Below, piece by piece: positions 36,304 to 45,353 of a stretch of DNA of 64,000 bases (positions are counted from its first letter, which is position 1; each line of letters begins with the position of its first letter). The notes below the pieces were generated by a model. The model saw only the letters and a program-made list of their open reading frames with translations, was not told where the DNA came from and ran no database searches. Location of the stretch: NCBI RefSeq assembly GCF_040459645.1, contig NZ_JARVHQ010000001.1, forward strand, positions 3,472,001 through 3,536,000. Direction: 5' to 3'. Made by a program: the position numbers and the translations under genes. The DNA comes from Bacillus cereus group sp. RP43. Its GTDB lineage: Bacteria; Bacillota; Bacilli; Bacillales; Bacillaceae_G.

Positions 36304-37269
36304 ATGGATCCAAATCGATTAAAAGGAATTATAATGGTCATAATCGGTGCTTGTTTATGGGGCTTATCCGGAACAGCTGCGCAACAACTATTTCAATATG
36401 AAAATGTTTCTACTGAATGGCTAGTTACAATCCGTTTACTTATATCCGGTGCTATTTTGCTCATTATGTCATCATTTGGAACGAACAAAAAAGAAATATT
36501 CGGCATCTGGAAACAAAAGTCTTATGCAAATAAGATGATTTTATTCGGTCTTTTAGGCATGCTTGCTGTACAGTACACGTACTTCGCTTCTATTAAAGAA
36601 GGCAACGCTGCTGTTGCAACTTTGTTACAATATTTAGCCCCTATATTTATCACTATATACTTACTGTTCAAATGGAACGTCCGTCCATCAAAAATTGATT
36701 TTATTTCAATTGCACTCTCATTATTAGGGACTTTCCTCTTACTAACAAACGGGTCTGTTCAAAACTTAGCTGTTTCCACACCAGCTATCGTTTGGGGCAT
36801 TTTATCTGGATTATCACTCGCATTTTATAGTTTGTATTCAAAAGAATTGTTAGAAAGATGGTCTTCATCTGTTATCGTTGGATGGGGAATGATTATTGGG
36901 GGTATTGGTGTAACGATTTTACACTTTATTTCCACAAACGAATTCATTTTATTATCAACTATGAAATATGTAAAACCAAGTAGCCTCCCGCTCATTGCAT
37001 TTGTCGTCATTTTCGGGACACTCATCGCATTTTATTTATACTTAGATAGCATAAGATACCTTACACCGAAAGAAACAACGTTATTTGGTTGTACAGAGCC
37101 GCTCGCAGCTATTATTTCTTCGGTACTTATTTTGCACGTACCGTTTCAATCTTTTCAGTTATTAGGTGCTTTTTGTGTCATTGTAATGGTGCTCATATTA
37201 AGCCAAAAGCCGGATGAAGGAAAACCGAAGCTAAAACTTATGAGTAGAAAAAAACAAAATATACAATGA
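36304..37269 (+). CDS. EamA/DMT-family transporter
   Basis: 321 residues, ten spans in two EamA repeats (GACLWGLSGTAAQ at the N-terminus; AIVWGILSGLSLAFYSLYSK in the second repeat; GCTEPLAAIISSVLIL near the end). Drug/metabolite family, probable amino-acid or metabolite exporter. Start ATG at 36304, 12 bases after AAAGGAGG, a long spacer. Sixteen bases before the GntR gene, so the two form an operon. Confidence 0.85.
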   Translation: MDPNRLKGIIMVIIGACLWGLSGTAAQQLFQYENVSTEWLVTIRLLISGAILLIMSSFGTNKKEIFGIWKQKSYANKMILFGLLGMLAVQYTYFASIKEGNAAVATLLQYLAPIFITIYLLFKWNVRPSKIDFISIALSLLGTFLLLTNGSVQNLAVSTPAIVWGILSGLSLAFYSLYSKELLERWSSSVIVGWGMIIGGIGVTILHFISTNEFILLSTMKYVKPSSLPLIAFVVIFGTLIAFYLYLDSIRYLTPKETTLFGCTEPLAAIISSVLILHVPFQSFQLLGAFCVIVMVLILSQKPDEGKPKLKLMSRKKQNIQ

Positions 37270-37285
37270 AAGGATTGAATTATTT

Positions 37286-37960
37286 ATGCCTGTCCCTCAA
37301 AATTATAAAAAACCTGGCAGAGTTTCCGCAAAGTCACTCGTTTTAACCCAACTACAAGATTGGATTATAGAAGGTGTATTACAACCAGATGAAAAAATTA
37401 ATGATGGGGAATTGGCGGAAGCACTAGGTGTAAGCAGAACACCAGTTAGAGAAGCTTTACAAATTTTAGAGCTTTCTGGGCTAGTAGAAATGATTCCCGG
37501 TCAAAAAACGAAAATTGCTCCTATTAAATTAGAAGACGTATCTATCATTTATGAGACGCTGGCCGGTCTTCACTCAATTATAGGAAAACAAGCACTTCAA
37601 AAAGTTACAGATGCTGATATTAAACTACTTTCCGAGATAAATGATACTTTTCAACAATCTATACATGAAAAAGATTCAAAAAAAGCTTTAAAACTAGATA
37701 TACAATTTCACAATACAATTACTTCTATTGCTAAAAACCGATATATTGAACCTTTTCTAGAAAATATGCAGCTTCACGTTTTACGACTTGAATATTTGTT
37801 TTTCCAAAACTTTGTGCCTGCAAGTCAATCTATTAAAGAACATCACTCTATCATTCAAGCACTTCAAAAGCAGGACGAAAAACGAATGGAACAAATGATG
37901 GCTCAAAATTGGCTCCGTCCCATGAAAGAAATACAAAAAATGATTTCTATGAAAGAATAA
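37286..37960 (+). CDS. GntR-family regulator with FCD domain
   Basis: 224 residues. Winged helix (residues ~15-80: LQDWIIEGVLQPDEKINDGELAEALGVSRTPVREALQILELSGLVEMIP) and an all-helical FCD ligand domain (~90-215) with the metal-ligand pattern D...H (LDIQFHNTI) and H (EHHSII). Probably regulates the transporter gene upstream in its own operon; ligand likely a small carboxylate, not determined. Confidence 0.88.
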   Translation: MPVPQNYKKPGRVSAKSLVLTQLQDWIIEGVLQPDEKINDGELAEALGVSRTPVREALQILELSGLVEMIPGQKTKIAPIKLEDVSIIYETLAGLHSIIGKQALQKVTDADIKLLSEINDTFQQSIHEKDSKKALKLDIQFHNTITSIAKNRYIEPFLENMQLHVLRLEYLFFQNFVPASQSIKEHHSIIQALQKQDEKRMEQMMAQNWLRPMKEIQKMISMKE

Positions 37961-37964
37961 TAAA

Positions 37965-38000
37965 GCTGGTTACACAAAAGTGTAACCAGCTCCTTCTTTT
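37965..38000 (+). terminator. Terminator
   Basis: GCTGGTTACAC / GTGTAACCAGC with an AAAA loop and a TCCTTCTTTT tail; may also serve the convergent fbpA-like gene. Confidence 0.8.
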
Positions 38001-38013
38001 AATAATCTATATG

Positions 38014-38184
38014 CTATGCCTGAATATTTGCGTAATCTTCAATATCTTCGTACTCTTTTTCCAATTCCTCTAAAGATAGCTCGTATAATTGTCGGTCGCG
38101 AATCTTAAACACCCCTGCTCCAATTAACTCATCAATTAAATGCCTCTTACGATTTTCAACAGCAAAACGGAGTTGACTACTCAT
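38014..38184 (-). CDS. Fur-regulated basic protein, FbpA-like
   Basis: 56-residue protein beginning MSSQLRFAVENRKRHLIDEL and containing RDRQLYELSLEELEKEYEDI, the pattern of the FbpA family. B. subtilis FbpA works with the small RNA FsrA in the iron-sparing response. Strong ribosome site AAGGAG and a Fur box 35 bases upstream of the ATG. This copy is not particularly basic at its acidic C-terminus, so RNA-chaperone activity is not certain. Confidence 0.82.
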   Translation of the reverse strand: MSSQLRFAVENRKRHLIDELIGAGVFKIRDRQLYELSLEELEKEYEDIEDYANIQA

Positions 38185-38218
38185 CTTTTAAAAAACTCCT
38201 TCCTACGATCATCAAAAA

Positions 38219-38233
38219 TGATAATCTTTATCA
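38219..38233 (-). promoter_or_regulatory. Fur box
   Basis: TGATAATCTTTATCA, one mismatch from the 7-1-7 Bacillus Fur consensus TGATAATNATTATCA, just upstream of the FbpA-like gene. Confidence 0.8.
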
Positions 38234-38372
38234 ATTACCACTTTTGATTATAAAAGATGATTCTTAATAAGTAATCTTATGAAATATTTACCTTACAAAG
38301 TATTTGTGGCCACATTATATATATGTATGCCCTGCGAAAAATGTTATGACACTTTTTCTGATCCTTTTTCTT

Positions 38373-39272
38373 TCATACTTTGCAAGTTGTCTCGCTATGA
38401 TAAAACTCACCTTCCATTTCTACTTGGATGGTGACATGTTCTACATGAAACTTCTCCTTTAATACATCCGTAGCCTCTTTTAATACACTTTGCGTTTCAT
38501 TACCTTTTATAATCAGGTGGCAAGTTAATACTTGAAAATCCGATGTGACAGACCATATGTGCAAATCATGAACTTCTTTTACAATCGCAATCGTTAATAA
38601 TGTATTTTTCACCTCATCCATATCTATGTGCTGCGGTGCACCTTCCATTAATATATGGACTGTATCACGTGTTACACGCCACCCACTAATAATGACTAAA
38701 ATAGACACAAGAATACTAGCAATTGCGTCTGCAGCAGTCCATCCGAAAAATTTAATAAATAGCGCTGCAATAATCGCTCCGACTGATCCTAATAGATCGC
38801 CTAATACGTGTAAGAAAGCACTTCTTAAATTCAAATTACCTTTCACATCTCCGCCTCTCATTAATATCCAAGCTGATAAAATATTAATAAGCAAACCAAG
38901 TACAGCAATAATGAGCATCCCATTACTAGCAATCTCAACTGGTTCTTTAAAACGACGAATTGCTTCAATAAAAATGTATATAGAAATGACGATAAGAACG
39001 ACACCGTTACATAATGCCGCTAACATTTCGACGCGCTTATACCCGTATGTTTTTGCAGCCGTCGCTGCTTTTTCTCCAAGCTTAAACGCAAGTAAACTTA
39101 AAGCCAAGGATACTGCATCACTTAACATATGCCCCGCGTCAGATAATAGTGCTAAACTATTTGTTACAAATCCGCCAATAACTTCAGCAACCATAAAGCT
39201 TGTTGTTAATAGGAAGGCAATTAATAACGCCTTTTTATTTTTTGAATGACCGTGATCATGTGAATGTCCCAT
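38373..39272 (-). CDS. czcD: Cation diffusion facilitator, zinc/cobalt exporter CzcD-like
   Basis: 299 residues, six spans. Histidine-rich N-terminus MGHSHDHGHS, zinc-site motifs LLSDAGHMLSDA (HxxxD, second span) and FLHVLGDLLGS (fifth span), and a C-terminal cytoplasmic metal domain (residues ~210-295, VHDLHIWSVTSDFQVLTCHL). Exports Zn2+/Co2+/Cd2+ against protons. Start has AAAGGAG upstream. No clear CzrA operator could be pinned down in the 211-base upstream gap. Confidence 0.92.
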   Translation of the reverse strand: MGHSHDHGHSKNKKALLIAFLLTTSFMVAEVIGGFVTNSLALLSDAGHMLSDAVSLALSLLAFKLGEKAATAAKTYGYKRVEMLAALCNGVVLIVISIYIFIEAIRRFKEPVEIASNGMLIIAVLGLLINILSAWILMRGGDVKGNLNLRSAFLHVLGDLLGSVGAIIAALFIKFFGWTAADAIASILVSILVIISGWRVTRDTVHILMEGAPQHIDMDEVKNTLLTIAIVKEVHDLHIWSVTSDFQVLTCHLIIKGNETQSVLKEATDVLKEKFHVEHVTIQVEMEGEFYHSETTCKV

Positions 39273-39342
39273 ACTTATACTCCTTTAAGTGCAATATCTG
39301 TATGTTAGTATGAAACAAACTCCCCATCTTTATCCCGAATTG

Positions 39343-39354
39343 ACTGCCCGTAAA
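39343..39354. repeat. 12-base match to the palindromic element at 11.7 kb
   Basis: ACTGCCCGTAAA occurs here and at 11708-11719. It lies in the gap between divergent czcD and BNR-repeat genes in a locally GC-richer stretch, perhaps a decayed copy. Confidence 0.35.
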
Positions 39355-39483
39355 CCCCGCTTCCTCTGTATACACACTTCGCTACTTTTGAAACAATTCC
39401 TGTTTCTCAAATAAAAACAAGACTACTTCTTTTTTATTTTCATATTGTTTACTATTGAAAGAAATTTTAAGGAGGTTACGAAA

Positions 39484-40557
39484 ATGAAACGTTTATTTCT
39501 CTGTATGGAGCGTGAACTTGTTGTAGTAAAAGAACAATATGGTAACTACGAAACGACTTATCACTTACAAAATATGCAACCTACCTGTATTGCCGTTGAT
39601 CCGTTCCAACAAAAACGTGTATATTGCGGAACATTTGGACGAGGTTTATGGTTAAGCGACGATGGCGGAGATTCGTGGAGACCAATTGGGGATTCCTATC
39701 GCTACTTTGATTTCCCTAAAGAAGATGGTATTTTACACTCCTCTATCACTTCTATAACGATAAGCTCAAATGAACAAGTTAACGGATATGGCGTCGTTTA
39801 TGTCGGCACAGAACCGAGCGCTTTATTCCGTTCTGAAAATGGTGGTGAAACGTGGACGGAACTTAAAAATATGAAATCATTATTATCTTCTTATACGTGG
39901 GCTTTTCCTCCTAGACCTTTTACCCATCACGTACGCTGGATTACAGTTGATCCAAACAATTCAAATACACTCCACGTTTCAATCGAAGCTGGTGCTGTTA
40001 TTCAAAGTAACGATAAAGGGCATACATGGCTTGATAAAAAATTCGGTGCTCCTATCGACGCTCATCAATTACTCATGCACCCTGAAGCCCCAAATCGCCT
40101 TTATGCATCATGTGGTGACGGATTTATGGGCGGACCCGATCGTGCCTATCTTGAAAGTTATAACAGTGGAAACAGCTGGATCTCATGTAGTGAAGGACTT
40201 GAGCATCATTATTTATACAGCATGGCTATCGATCCAGCTGACTGCGATACTGTTCTCGTTTCTGCTGCACCGAGTGCCGATCTTGCTCATCATCGTATTC
40301 CTTATGAATCTTATATATATCGAAAAACGAAAGATACTCCTTTCGAGCAAGTACAGCAAGGACTGCCGTCTGCAATCGGTACAGTCATTTCGATGTTTGC
40401 TACAAATCCAGCCGAACCACATACATTTTACACTTTAAATAACAATGGCATCTTTCAATCCACTGATAGCGGTGAAACGTGGGAACAACTAAACATTACA
40501 TGGAAAGATGAGTATAAAACACAGCATCCACATGCTTTATTTGTTACTAGTTTTTAA
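39484..40557 (+). CDS. BNR/Asp-box repeat beta-propeller protein
   Basis: 357 residues without a signal peptide. At least five Asp-box motifs (SxDxGxxW type): SDDGGDSW, SENGGETW, SNDKGHTW, NSGNSW and STDSGETW, each preceded by a beta strand such as VYVGTEPSALFRS, giving a sialidase/sortilin-like propeller. No sialidase catalytic residues can be assigned by eye. Start at 39484 behind AAGGAGG. Cytoplasmic enzyme or binding protein; function unknown. Confidence 0.8.
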   Translation: MKRLFLCMERELVVVKEQYGNYETTYHLQNMQPTCIAVDPFQQKRVYCGTFGRGLWLSDDGGDSWRPIGDSYRYFDFPKEDGILHSSITSITISSNEQVNGYGVVYVGTEPSALFRSENGGETWTELKNMKSLLSSYTWAFPPRPFTHHVRWITVDPNNSNTLHVSIEAGAVIQSNDKGHTWLDKKFGAPIDAHQLLMHPEAPNRLYASCGDGFMGGPDRAYLESYNSGNSWISCSEGLEHHYLYSMAIDPADCDTVLVSAAPSADLAHHRIPYESYIYRKTKDTPFEQVQQGLPSAIGTVISMFATNPAEPHTFYTLNNNGIFQSTDSGETWEQLNITWKDEYKTQHPHALFVTSF

Positions 40558-40560
40558 CGA

Positions 40561-40593
40561 AAAGAGACTGCCTAATCATTGGCAGTCTCTTTT
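40561..40593. terminator. Bidirectional terminator
   Basis: AAAGAGACTGCC / GGCAGTCTCTTT stem with an eight-base loop, between convergent BNR and DUF4179 genes. Confidence 0.85.
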
Positions 40594-40595
40594 CG

Positions 40596-41696
40596 TTATT
40601 TCTTTAAATCAATCACGATATCATCTAACACAATATCTTTACTCTTCGCTTCTTTTTTCGGCACTTCTATTTTCTTCTCTTTTCCATTCACATACTCTAC
40701 TCCACCATGATTTTCAGGTGTATGAACTCGCAAGTGCACGTGAGGTGTAACGATAAGCTTTGTTGCATTTTCGTTTAGTTTTTGGAATGTGGCACTCCAT
40801 CGAATATTGTAAGGATCGTTGCCACTTCCCCCATTTCCTTCACCCGAATAATCATTCCCTAAATCATCCTTAACCGTCAATTCAACATCTACACTATCCC
40901 ATTCTTTCCTCGCACCCTTAGAAACTTCTTGATTGTAATAAAGAATAAATGAAACCGGCGACATTGCGACCTTTTCCATATTTGCCTTTATACCTTCTTT
41001 TTCCGAACTTCCACCAATTGTTCTCTCTTTACTATCCACTGATTTTACAGTTAACGCGAAATTCCAATTACCTTGTATTGATTTTTTCTTATCTGGCATC
41101 TCTATTCTCTCTATATTCCATCTAAAGTTTACTTTGTCCTTTTTATTACTATCATGGTGCGTCGTTGTTACCATACCTACATACTTTTTTTCAGTAACTT
41201 TAGTCATTTTTCCACTTCCTGAACTACCATGAGCGTCCATTATATCCAATCCGCCTAATATGATAGGATCATCCCCTAAGTCTTGCTCACTTTCCAGTGA
41301 ATACGTTATAGATACTGTTCTGCCATCAGAAATTACATCATTAATTGTAACCTTAACCCCATTACTCTCTTTCGTCATATTCAATTCAGTTGAAAACTCT
41401 TTATAATTTTCATATACCCCTGTTCTACCATTATCTAAAAATCGGAATATGTCACCTACGATTGGCAATCCTCCAGCGTAAGTTGGAAATCCGATACCCA
41501 GTGTTGCAACTGATAACCCTACTAAAATAGATGCAGCAGCGACACCTTTTTTCCAAGTTTTCATCTTTTTCTTCGTACGTATCGATTGTTTTAAATTACG
41601 TTTCACTTTTTCTTTTTCAATTTCAGAAGTCTCAATTTCCTCAAGTTCTTTTTCATCTATATCAATATCATTTAATAGTTCATAAATGTCTTTCAT
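40596..41696 (-). CDS. DUF4179-type membrane anti-sigma factor
   Basis: 366 residues: charged cytoplasmic N-terminus (1-45), one span (~47-70, KGVAAASILVGLSVATLGIG), then an extracytoplasmic beta-rich DUF4179 domain (FPTYAGGLPIVGDIFRFL...GVKVTINDVISDGRTVSITY). Proteins of this layout follow ECF sigma genes and act as their anti-sigma factor. The start overlaps the sigma stop by ATGA. No zinc-finger motif, unlike the anti-sigma factor at 14393. Confidence 0.82.
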   Translation of the reverse strand: MKDIYELLNDIDIDEKELEEIETSEIEKEKVKRNLKQSIRTKKKMKTWKKGVAAASILVGLSVATLGIGFPTYAGGLPIVGDIFRFLDNGRTGVYENYKEFSTELNMTKESNGVKVTINDVISDGRTVSITYSLESEQDLGDDPIILGGLDIMDAHGSSGSGKMTKVTEKKYVGMVTTTHHDSNKKDKVNFRWNIERIEMPDKKKSIQGNWNFALTVKSVDSKERTIGGSSEKEGIKANMEKVAMSPVSFILYYNQEVSKGARKEWDSVDVELTVKDDLGNDYSGEGNGGSGNDPYNIRWSATFQKLNENATKLIVTPHVHLRVHTPENHGGVEYVNGKEKKIEVPKKEAKSKDIVLDDIVIDLKK

Positions 41697-42259
41697 ATTA
41701 CACTACCTCCAAAACTAATATTCGTAGCATTTTGTTGTAGTTTCTTTTTCCCGCGATACACACGATTATCTATCGCTGCTCGAGTTAATCCTAACTTGTC
41801 ACCTATTTCTTCTGTCTTCATACCGAGGAGATATTTCATAATGAATACTTTTTGATCTAACGGTTCCAATTGATTAATGAGCTTCAATAATTCTTCCCGA
41901 TCTTCCATAACGATTAATTCGTCTTCTGCCGATTTTTCTGTACTGATATGAAACTCATCTGAAATGATTTCTACTTTTTTATTCGCTTTTCGGTAATAAT
42001 CAATTGCTTTAAACTTTGCAATCGCCGCAATCCAGTTTTTAAAATCACTCGGCTCTCCATGAAATTTATTTGCGTTATTCCAAATAGATAGGAAAATATC
42101 ATTTATACATTCCTCTATCAATCCATCATTTTGAACTGGAAGAAGAACTTTATGCGTTATCCCCTTTATGAGTGGTAAGTATGTATCGACAACAAATTCT
42201 AGCGCATCTTCTTTTTGCCGCTGTAATCTTTTGATAAAATTTTTCTCATTTGATTTCAT
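41693..42259 (-). CDS. ECF RNA polymerase sigma factor
   Basis: 188 residues. Region 2: EECINDIFLSIWNNANKF and FKNWIAAIAKFKAIDYYRKANKK. Region 4: LEPLDQKVFIMKYLLGMKTEEIGDKLGLTRAAIDNRVYRGKKKL. Resembles SigI/SigV-like Bacillus ECF factors; exact group not assigned. AAGGGGAATCGCTAC precedes the ATG. Partner of the DUF4179 protein. A perfect palindrome lies just upstream. Confidence 0.88.
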   Translation of the reverse strand: MKSNEKNFIKRLQRQKEDALEFVVDTYLPLIKGITHKVLLPVQNDGLIEECINDIFLSIWNNANKFHGEPSDFKNWIAAIAKFKAIDYYRKANKKVEIISDEFHISTEKSAEDELIVMEDREELLKLINQLEPLDQKVFIMKYLLGMKTEEIGDKLGLTRAAIDNRVYRGKKKLQQNATNISFGGSVI

Positions 42260-42282
42260 GTAGCGATTCCCCTTATTTTTTT

Positions 42283-42298
42283 TGTAAAAGCTTTTACA
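42283..42298. promoter_or_regulatory. 16-bp perfect palindrome upstream of ECF sigma gene
   Basis: TGTAAAAGCTTTTACA, 24 bases before the sigma start. Too long in spacing for a cre site (14-base core with CG centre). Possible repressor operator. Confidence 0.45.
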
Positions 42299-42531
42299 CC
42301 CTATATAACGTTTTGGAAATTTTTTTCTCTCATTTTTTATTTTTTGTATGTAATGGGATACTTTTCCTTGTCTATTGTCTCATATAACTTTGAATTTGAA
42401 GAAAATTTTCTCAAGTCTACAGTTTAATTAATGTAGTACACTATTTATGTGGTTATCTTTAAACTTGATGTACATTTTATTTAATTAATTTATTTCTATT
42501 TTACAATTTTAATGTAGGAGATGAGATGTAT

Positions 42532-44355
42532 ATGTGTGGAATCACAGGTTGGGTAGATTGGAAGGAAGACCTTTCAAATGAACATGTTATTTTAGAAAAG
42601 ATGGCGAATAGTATTCGGCATCGTGGACCGGATGCTGAAGGATTTTGGTTTTCACCTCGTGCGGCCTTTGCACACCGGCGTTTAATTGTAATTGATCCAG
42701 AAGGCGGGACACAACCAAAAACATTTCGTGCTGGTGATTATACGTATGCTCTTACTTATAATGGAGAAATTTATAATTTCCGTGAGCTGAGAGAGCAACT
42801 TCAAAAATGTGGGCATGCATTTGAAACTCATTCGGATACAGAAGTGTTACTACATGCTTATTTAGAATGGAAAGAAGACTGCGTACAACATTTAAATGGA
42901 ATTTTCGCTTTTGCTATATGGGATGATCAGAAGCAACAATTGTTTTTAGCACGCGATCATCTAGGTGTAAAACCACTCTTTTATACGGAAAGAAATGACA
43001 GTATTATTTTCGGATCTGAAATAAAGGCACTACTAGCTCATCCATCTGTTCCTGCTGAAATTGATGCGGATGGCATAAATGAAATATTTGGATTAGGCTT
43101 ATTTCGAACTCCTGGATGTGGTGTCTTTAAACATATTCAGGAAGTGCGTGCTGGACATTCTATAACATTTACACGTGATAAAAAAGTCGTTAAGAAGTAT
43201 TGGAATTTAGAAAGTAAGATCCATACAGACTCTATAGAAGACACATCTTCTCATATTTTATCTATCTTACAAGATACAGTAAAAAGACAATTAATTGCCG
43301 ATGTTCCCCTCGTATGTATGTTATCAGGCGGATTAGATTCTAGTGGTATCACTGCTCTGGCAGGTAAAGAATTTGCAGAGGAACACAAAACACTTCACAC
43401 GTATTCAATCGACTTTTTAAATAGCGCAAAAGATTTCGAACTGACATTTGCTCGAACTGGTCTAGATGCTCCTTGGGTAAAACGCGTTTCTGAACATGTA
43501 GGGACATCGCATCATGACATTATTGTGAATGCTGAAGAATTAGCAAATCACTTATTCGTTCCCCTTCATGCGAAAGATTTACCAAGTGCAGGCGAAATGG
43601 AAACTTCACTATATTTACTATTTTGCGAAATGAAAAAAGATGCAACCGTAGCTTTATCTGGCGAATCTGCTGATGAAGTATTCGGGGGATATCCTTGGTT
43701 TCATCAAAAAGAACTATTATATGTAGATAAGTTTCCATGGTTAACAAACTGGAAAAACACATCTTCTCTATTATTAAATGACGTAACGACTCAATGTAAT
43801 CCTGAGCATTATATTAATAAACGATTCCATGAGGCTGCTCTTGAAGTACCTACTCTTGAAGGTGAAAGTAAAAAATCCGCGAAACAACGTCAAATGTTTT
43901 ATTTATTTTTAACACGATTCCTTCCGTTCTTACTCGACCGTAAAGACCGTATGAGTATGGCTGTAGGATTTGAAGTTCGTGTACCGTTTTGCGATTATAG
44001 ATTAGTTGAATATTTATGGAACGTTCCTTTCAACATAAAAAGTATTGATAATATTGAAAAAGGAATTTTACGTAGGGCACTGAAACCTGCTTTACCTGAT
44101 GATGTGCGAAATAGAAGAAAAAGCGCTTATCCTACTTCACAAGATCCACACTATTTACAAACAATCCGTAATTTAACACTTGATATGTGCAGCAATAAAA
44201 ACAATCCTGTTTTCTCACTCATTAACCATTCCATATTACTTGCAATTGCTGATCAAAGTAACAAAGAGATTACCAATTTTGAAGCAAGAAGCGCTATGGA
44301 GTATATGCTACAAGTAAATGAATGGTTAAAAACGTATCATATTCATATTGCTTAA
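42532..44355 (+). CDS. asnO: Asparagine synthetase (glutamine-hydrolysing)
   Basis: 607 residues. N-terminal class II glutaminase with catalytic Cys2 (MCGITGW), the RHRGPDAEG and AHRRLIVID loops, NGEIYNF; C-terminal synthetase domain with the ATP motif MLSGGLDSSGI and GESADEVFGGY. Makes asparagine from aspartate. Start at 42532 exposes Cys2 as required; ATG at 42526 is closer to AGGAG but would bury the nucleophile. Of the Bacillus paralogues, AsnO (sporulation-linked, ~614 residues) seems nearest, but assignment among asnB/H/O is tentative. Confidence 0.88.
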   Translation: MCGITGWVDWKEDLSNEHVILEKMANSIRHRGPDAEGFWFSPRAAFAHRRLIVIDPEGGTQPKTFRAGDYTYALTYNGEIYNFRELREQLQKCGHAFETHSDTEVLLHAYLEWKEDCVQHLNGIFAFAIWDDQKQQLFLARDHLGVKPLFYTERNDSIIFGSEIKALLAHPSVPAEIDADGINEIFGLGLFRTPGCGVFKHIQEVRAGHSITFTRDKKVVKKYWNLESKIHTDSIEDTSSHILSILQDTVKRQLIADVPLVCMLSGGLDSSGITALAGKEFAEEHKTLHTYSIDFLNSAKDFELTFARTGLDAPWVKRVSEHVGTSHHDIIVNAEELANHLFVPLHAKDLPSAGEMETSLYLLFCEMKKDATVALSGESADEVFGGYPWFHQKELLYVDKFPWLTNWKNTSSLLLNDVTTQCNPEHYINKRFHEAALEVPTLEGESKKSAKQRQMFYLFLTRFLPFLLDRKDRMSMAVGFEVRVPFCDYRLVEYLWNVPFNIKSIDNIEKGILRRALKPALPDDVRNRRKSAYPTSQDPHYLQTIRNLTLDMCSNKNNPVFSLINHSILLAIADQSNKEITNFEARSAMEYMLQVNEWLKTYHIHIA

Positions 44356-44360
44356 CAAAA

Positions 44361-44395
44361 AAGAGTTCAAGGACAAAAACCCTTGAACTCTCTTT
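44361..44395. terminator. Bidirectional terminator
   Basis: GAGTTCAAGG / CCTTGAACTC stem after asnO, convergent with the PP2C-like gene. Confidence 0.8.
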
Positions 44396-44401
44396 CATTT
44401 A

Positions 44402-45187
44402 TTAATTGGCACATTGTCTATTTTCAGTATCGATGGACCATCCAATAATAGTGGCACAATCTCTACCTTTCCACTGAAGTACATTTGTTAATACAGGCTC
44501 AATCTGTAAAGAAGTTCCGTCGTGTAATATTTCTACTAAAGATTGATCATCATCAAACTTTCGTTTATCACATTCTAAAATACCATCTGTTGCCATTACA
44601 ATGTGATTTTGACCTTTTTCTAATCCCCTTATCCCTGATGTAAAGCAAGGGGTATTCGCTGCAAAAACATTTTTTCTTCCTATATATTCATAGTTCTTAC
44701 GCTTATTTAGCCTACCTTTTCCATTTTTCGCTTGCTCTGAATGGAATAAATACGCGAAGCAATCACCAACTGATAGCCAATATAAGAACTCACCTTTTCG
44801 TAAACAAATTAAACATGCAAGTTCCTCATCATCTTGGTCACATTTCTCGATAAATAGCTCATCTGTAAATAACGCTAATAAGTACATATGTGTATGATGA
44901 AAAGCTAAATGGATTGGGTATGAAAATAACTCTTTTAGTTTTTCTTCTCTTTCTGAAATCGCTTCTATTATATAATGTATATTTTTCGTTTTATGATGTG
45001 TATCAAAAATCATAACAAATTCAAATTCTAATTTCAGATCCCACCAAGCTAGCACTGCATCTCCTCTTTCATATGCATCACTCTCTTGATTTCCTCCATA
45101 TACGCCGACTGAAAGAGGACCACATTTTTCAACATGTATTTGATCTACATACATCTTTTCATGACTAATCCATTTAAATGTATTCAC
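44402..45187 (-). CDS. PP2C-like (PPM family) protein phosphatase
   Basis: 261 residues. The PP2C fold is traced by GVYGGNQESDAYERGDAVLAW, VMIFDTHH (motif usually DGHG), LSVGDCFAYLF, IVMATDGILE (DG of motif 8) and the final GRDCATIIGW (usually DN). The first metal-binding motif DGMGG/DGHG is altered to FDTHH, and the last DN is DC, so activity or metal use may differ. GTG start at 45187 with GAGAGG. Function unknown; single gene. Confidence 0.68.
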   Translation of the reverse strand: MNTFKWISHEKMYVDQIHVEKCGPLSVGVYGGNQESDAYERGDAVLAWWDLKLEFEFVMIFDTHHKTKNIHYIIEAISEREEKLKELFSYPIHLAFHHTHMYLLALFTDELFIEKCDQDDEELACLICLRKGEFLYWLSVGDCFAYLFHSEQAKNGKGRLNKRKNYEYIGRKNVFAANTPCFTSGIRGLEKGQNHIVMATDGILECDKRKFDDDQSLVEILHDGTSLQIEPVLTNVLQWKGRDCATIIGWSIDTENRQCAN

Positions 45188-45353
45188 AGCTATCATCCTC
45201 TCTCTTGCTAAATGTATACCTTTACACATAGATTACCTTATATTTCAATAAAAATAAACTTTTTCAACATTTATTATGAAAATAACAGGATTTTAATTCT
45301 TATGAAGCGAATATATCTTATAACACGATATAAAAATTAGGGGGAATTATCAT

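Noticed and set aside
42283..42298. Palindrome read as a cre site
   Set aside because: A cre site has a 14-base core with central CG; this has 16 bases and a central GC flanked by A/T.
42260..42531. T-box riboswitch before asparagine synthetase
   Set aside because: Only 266 bases of AT-rich sequence; no T-box motif, specifier loop or terminator was found.
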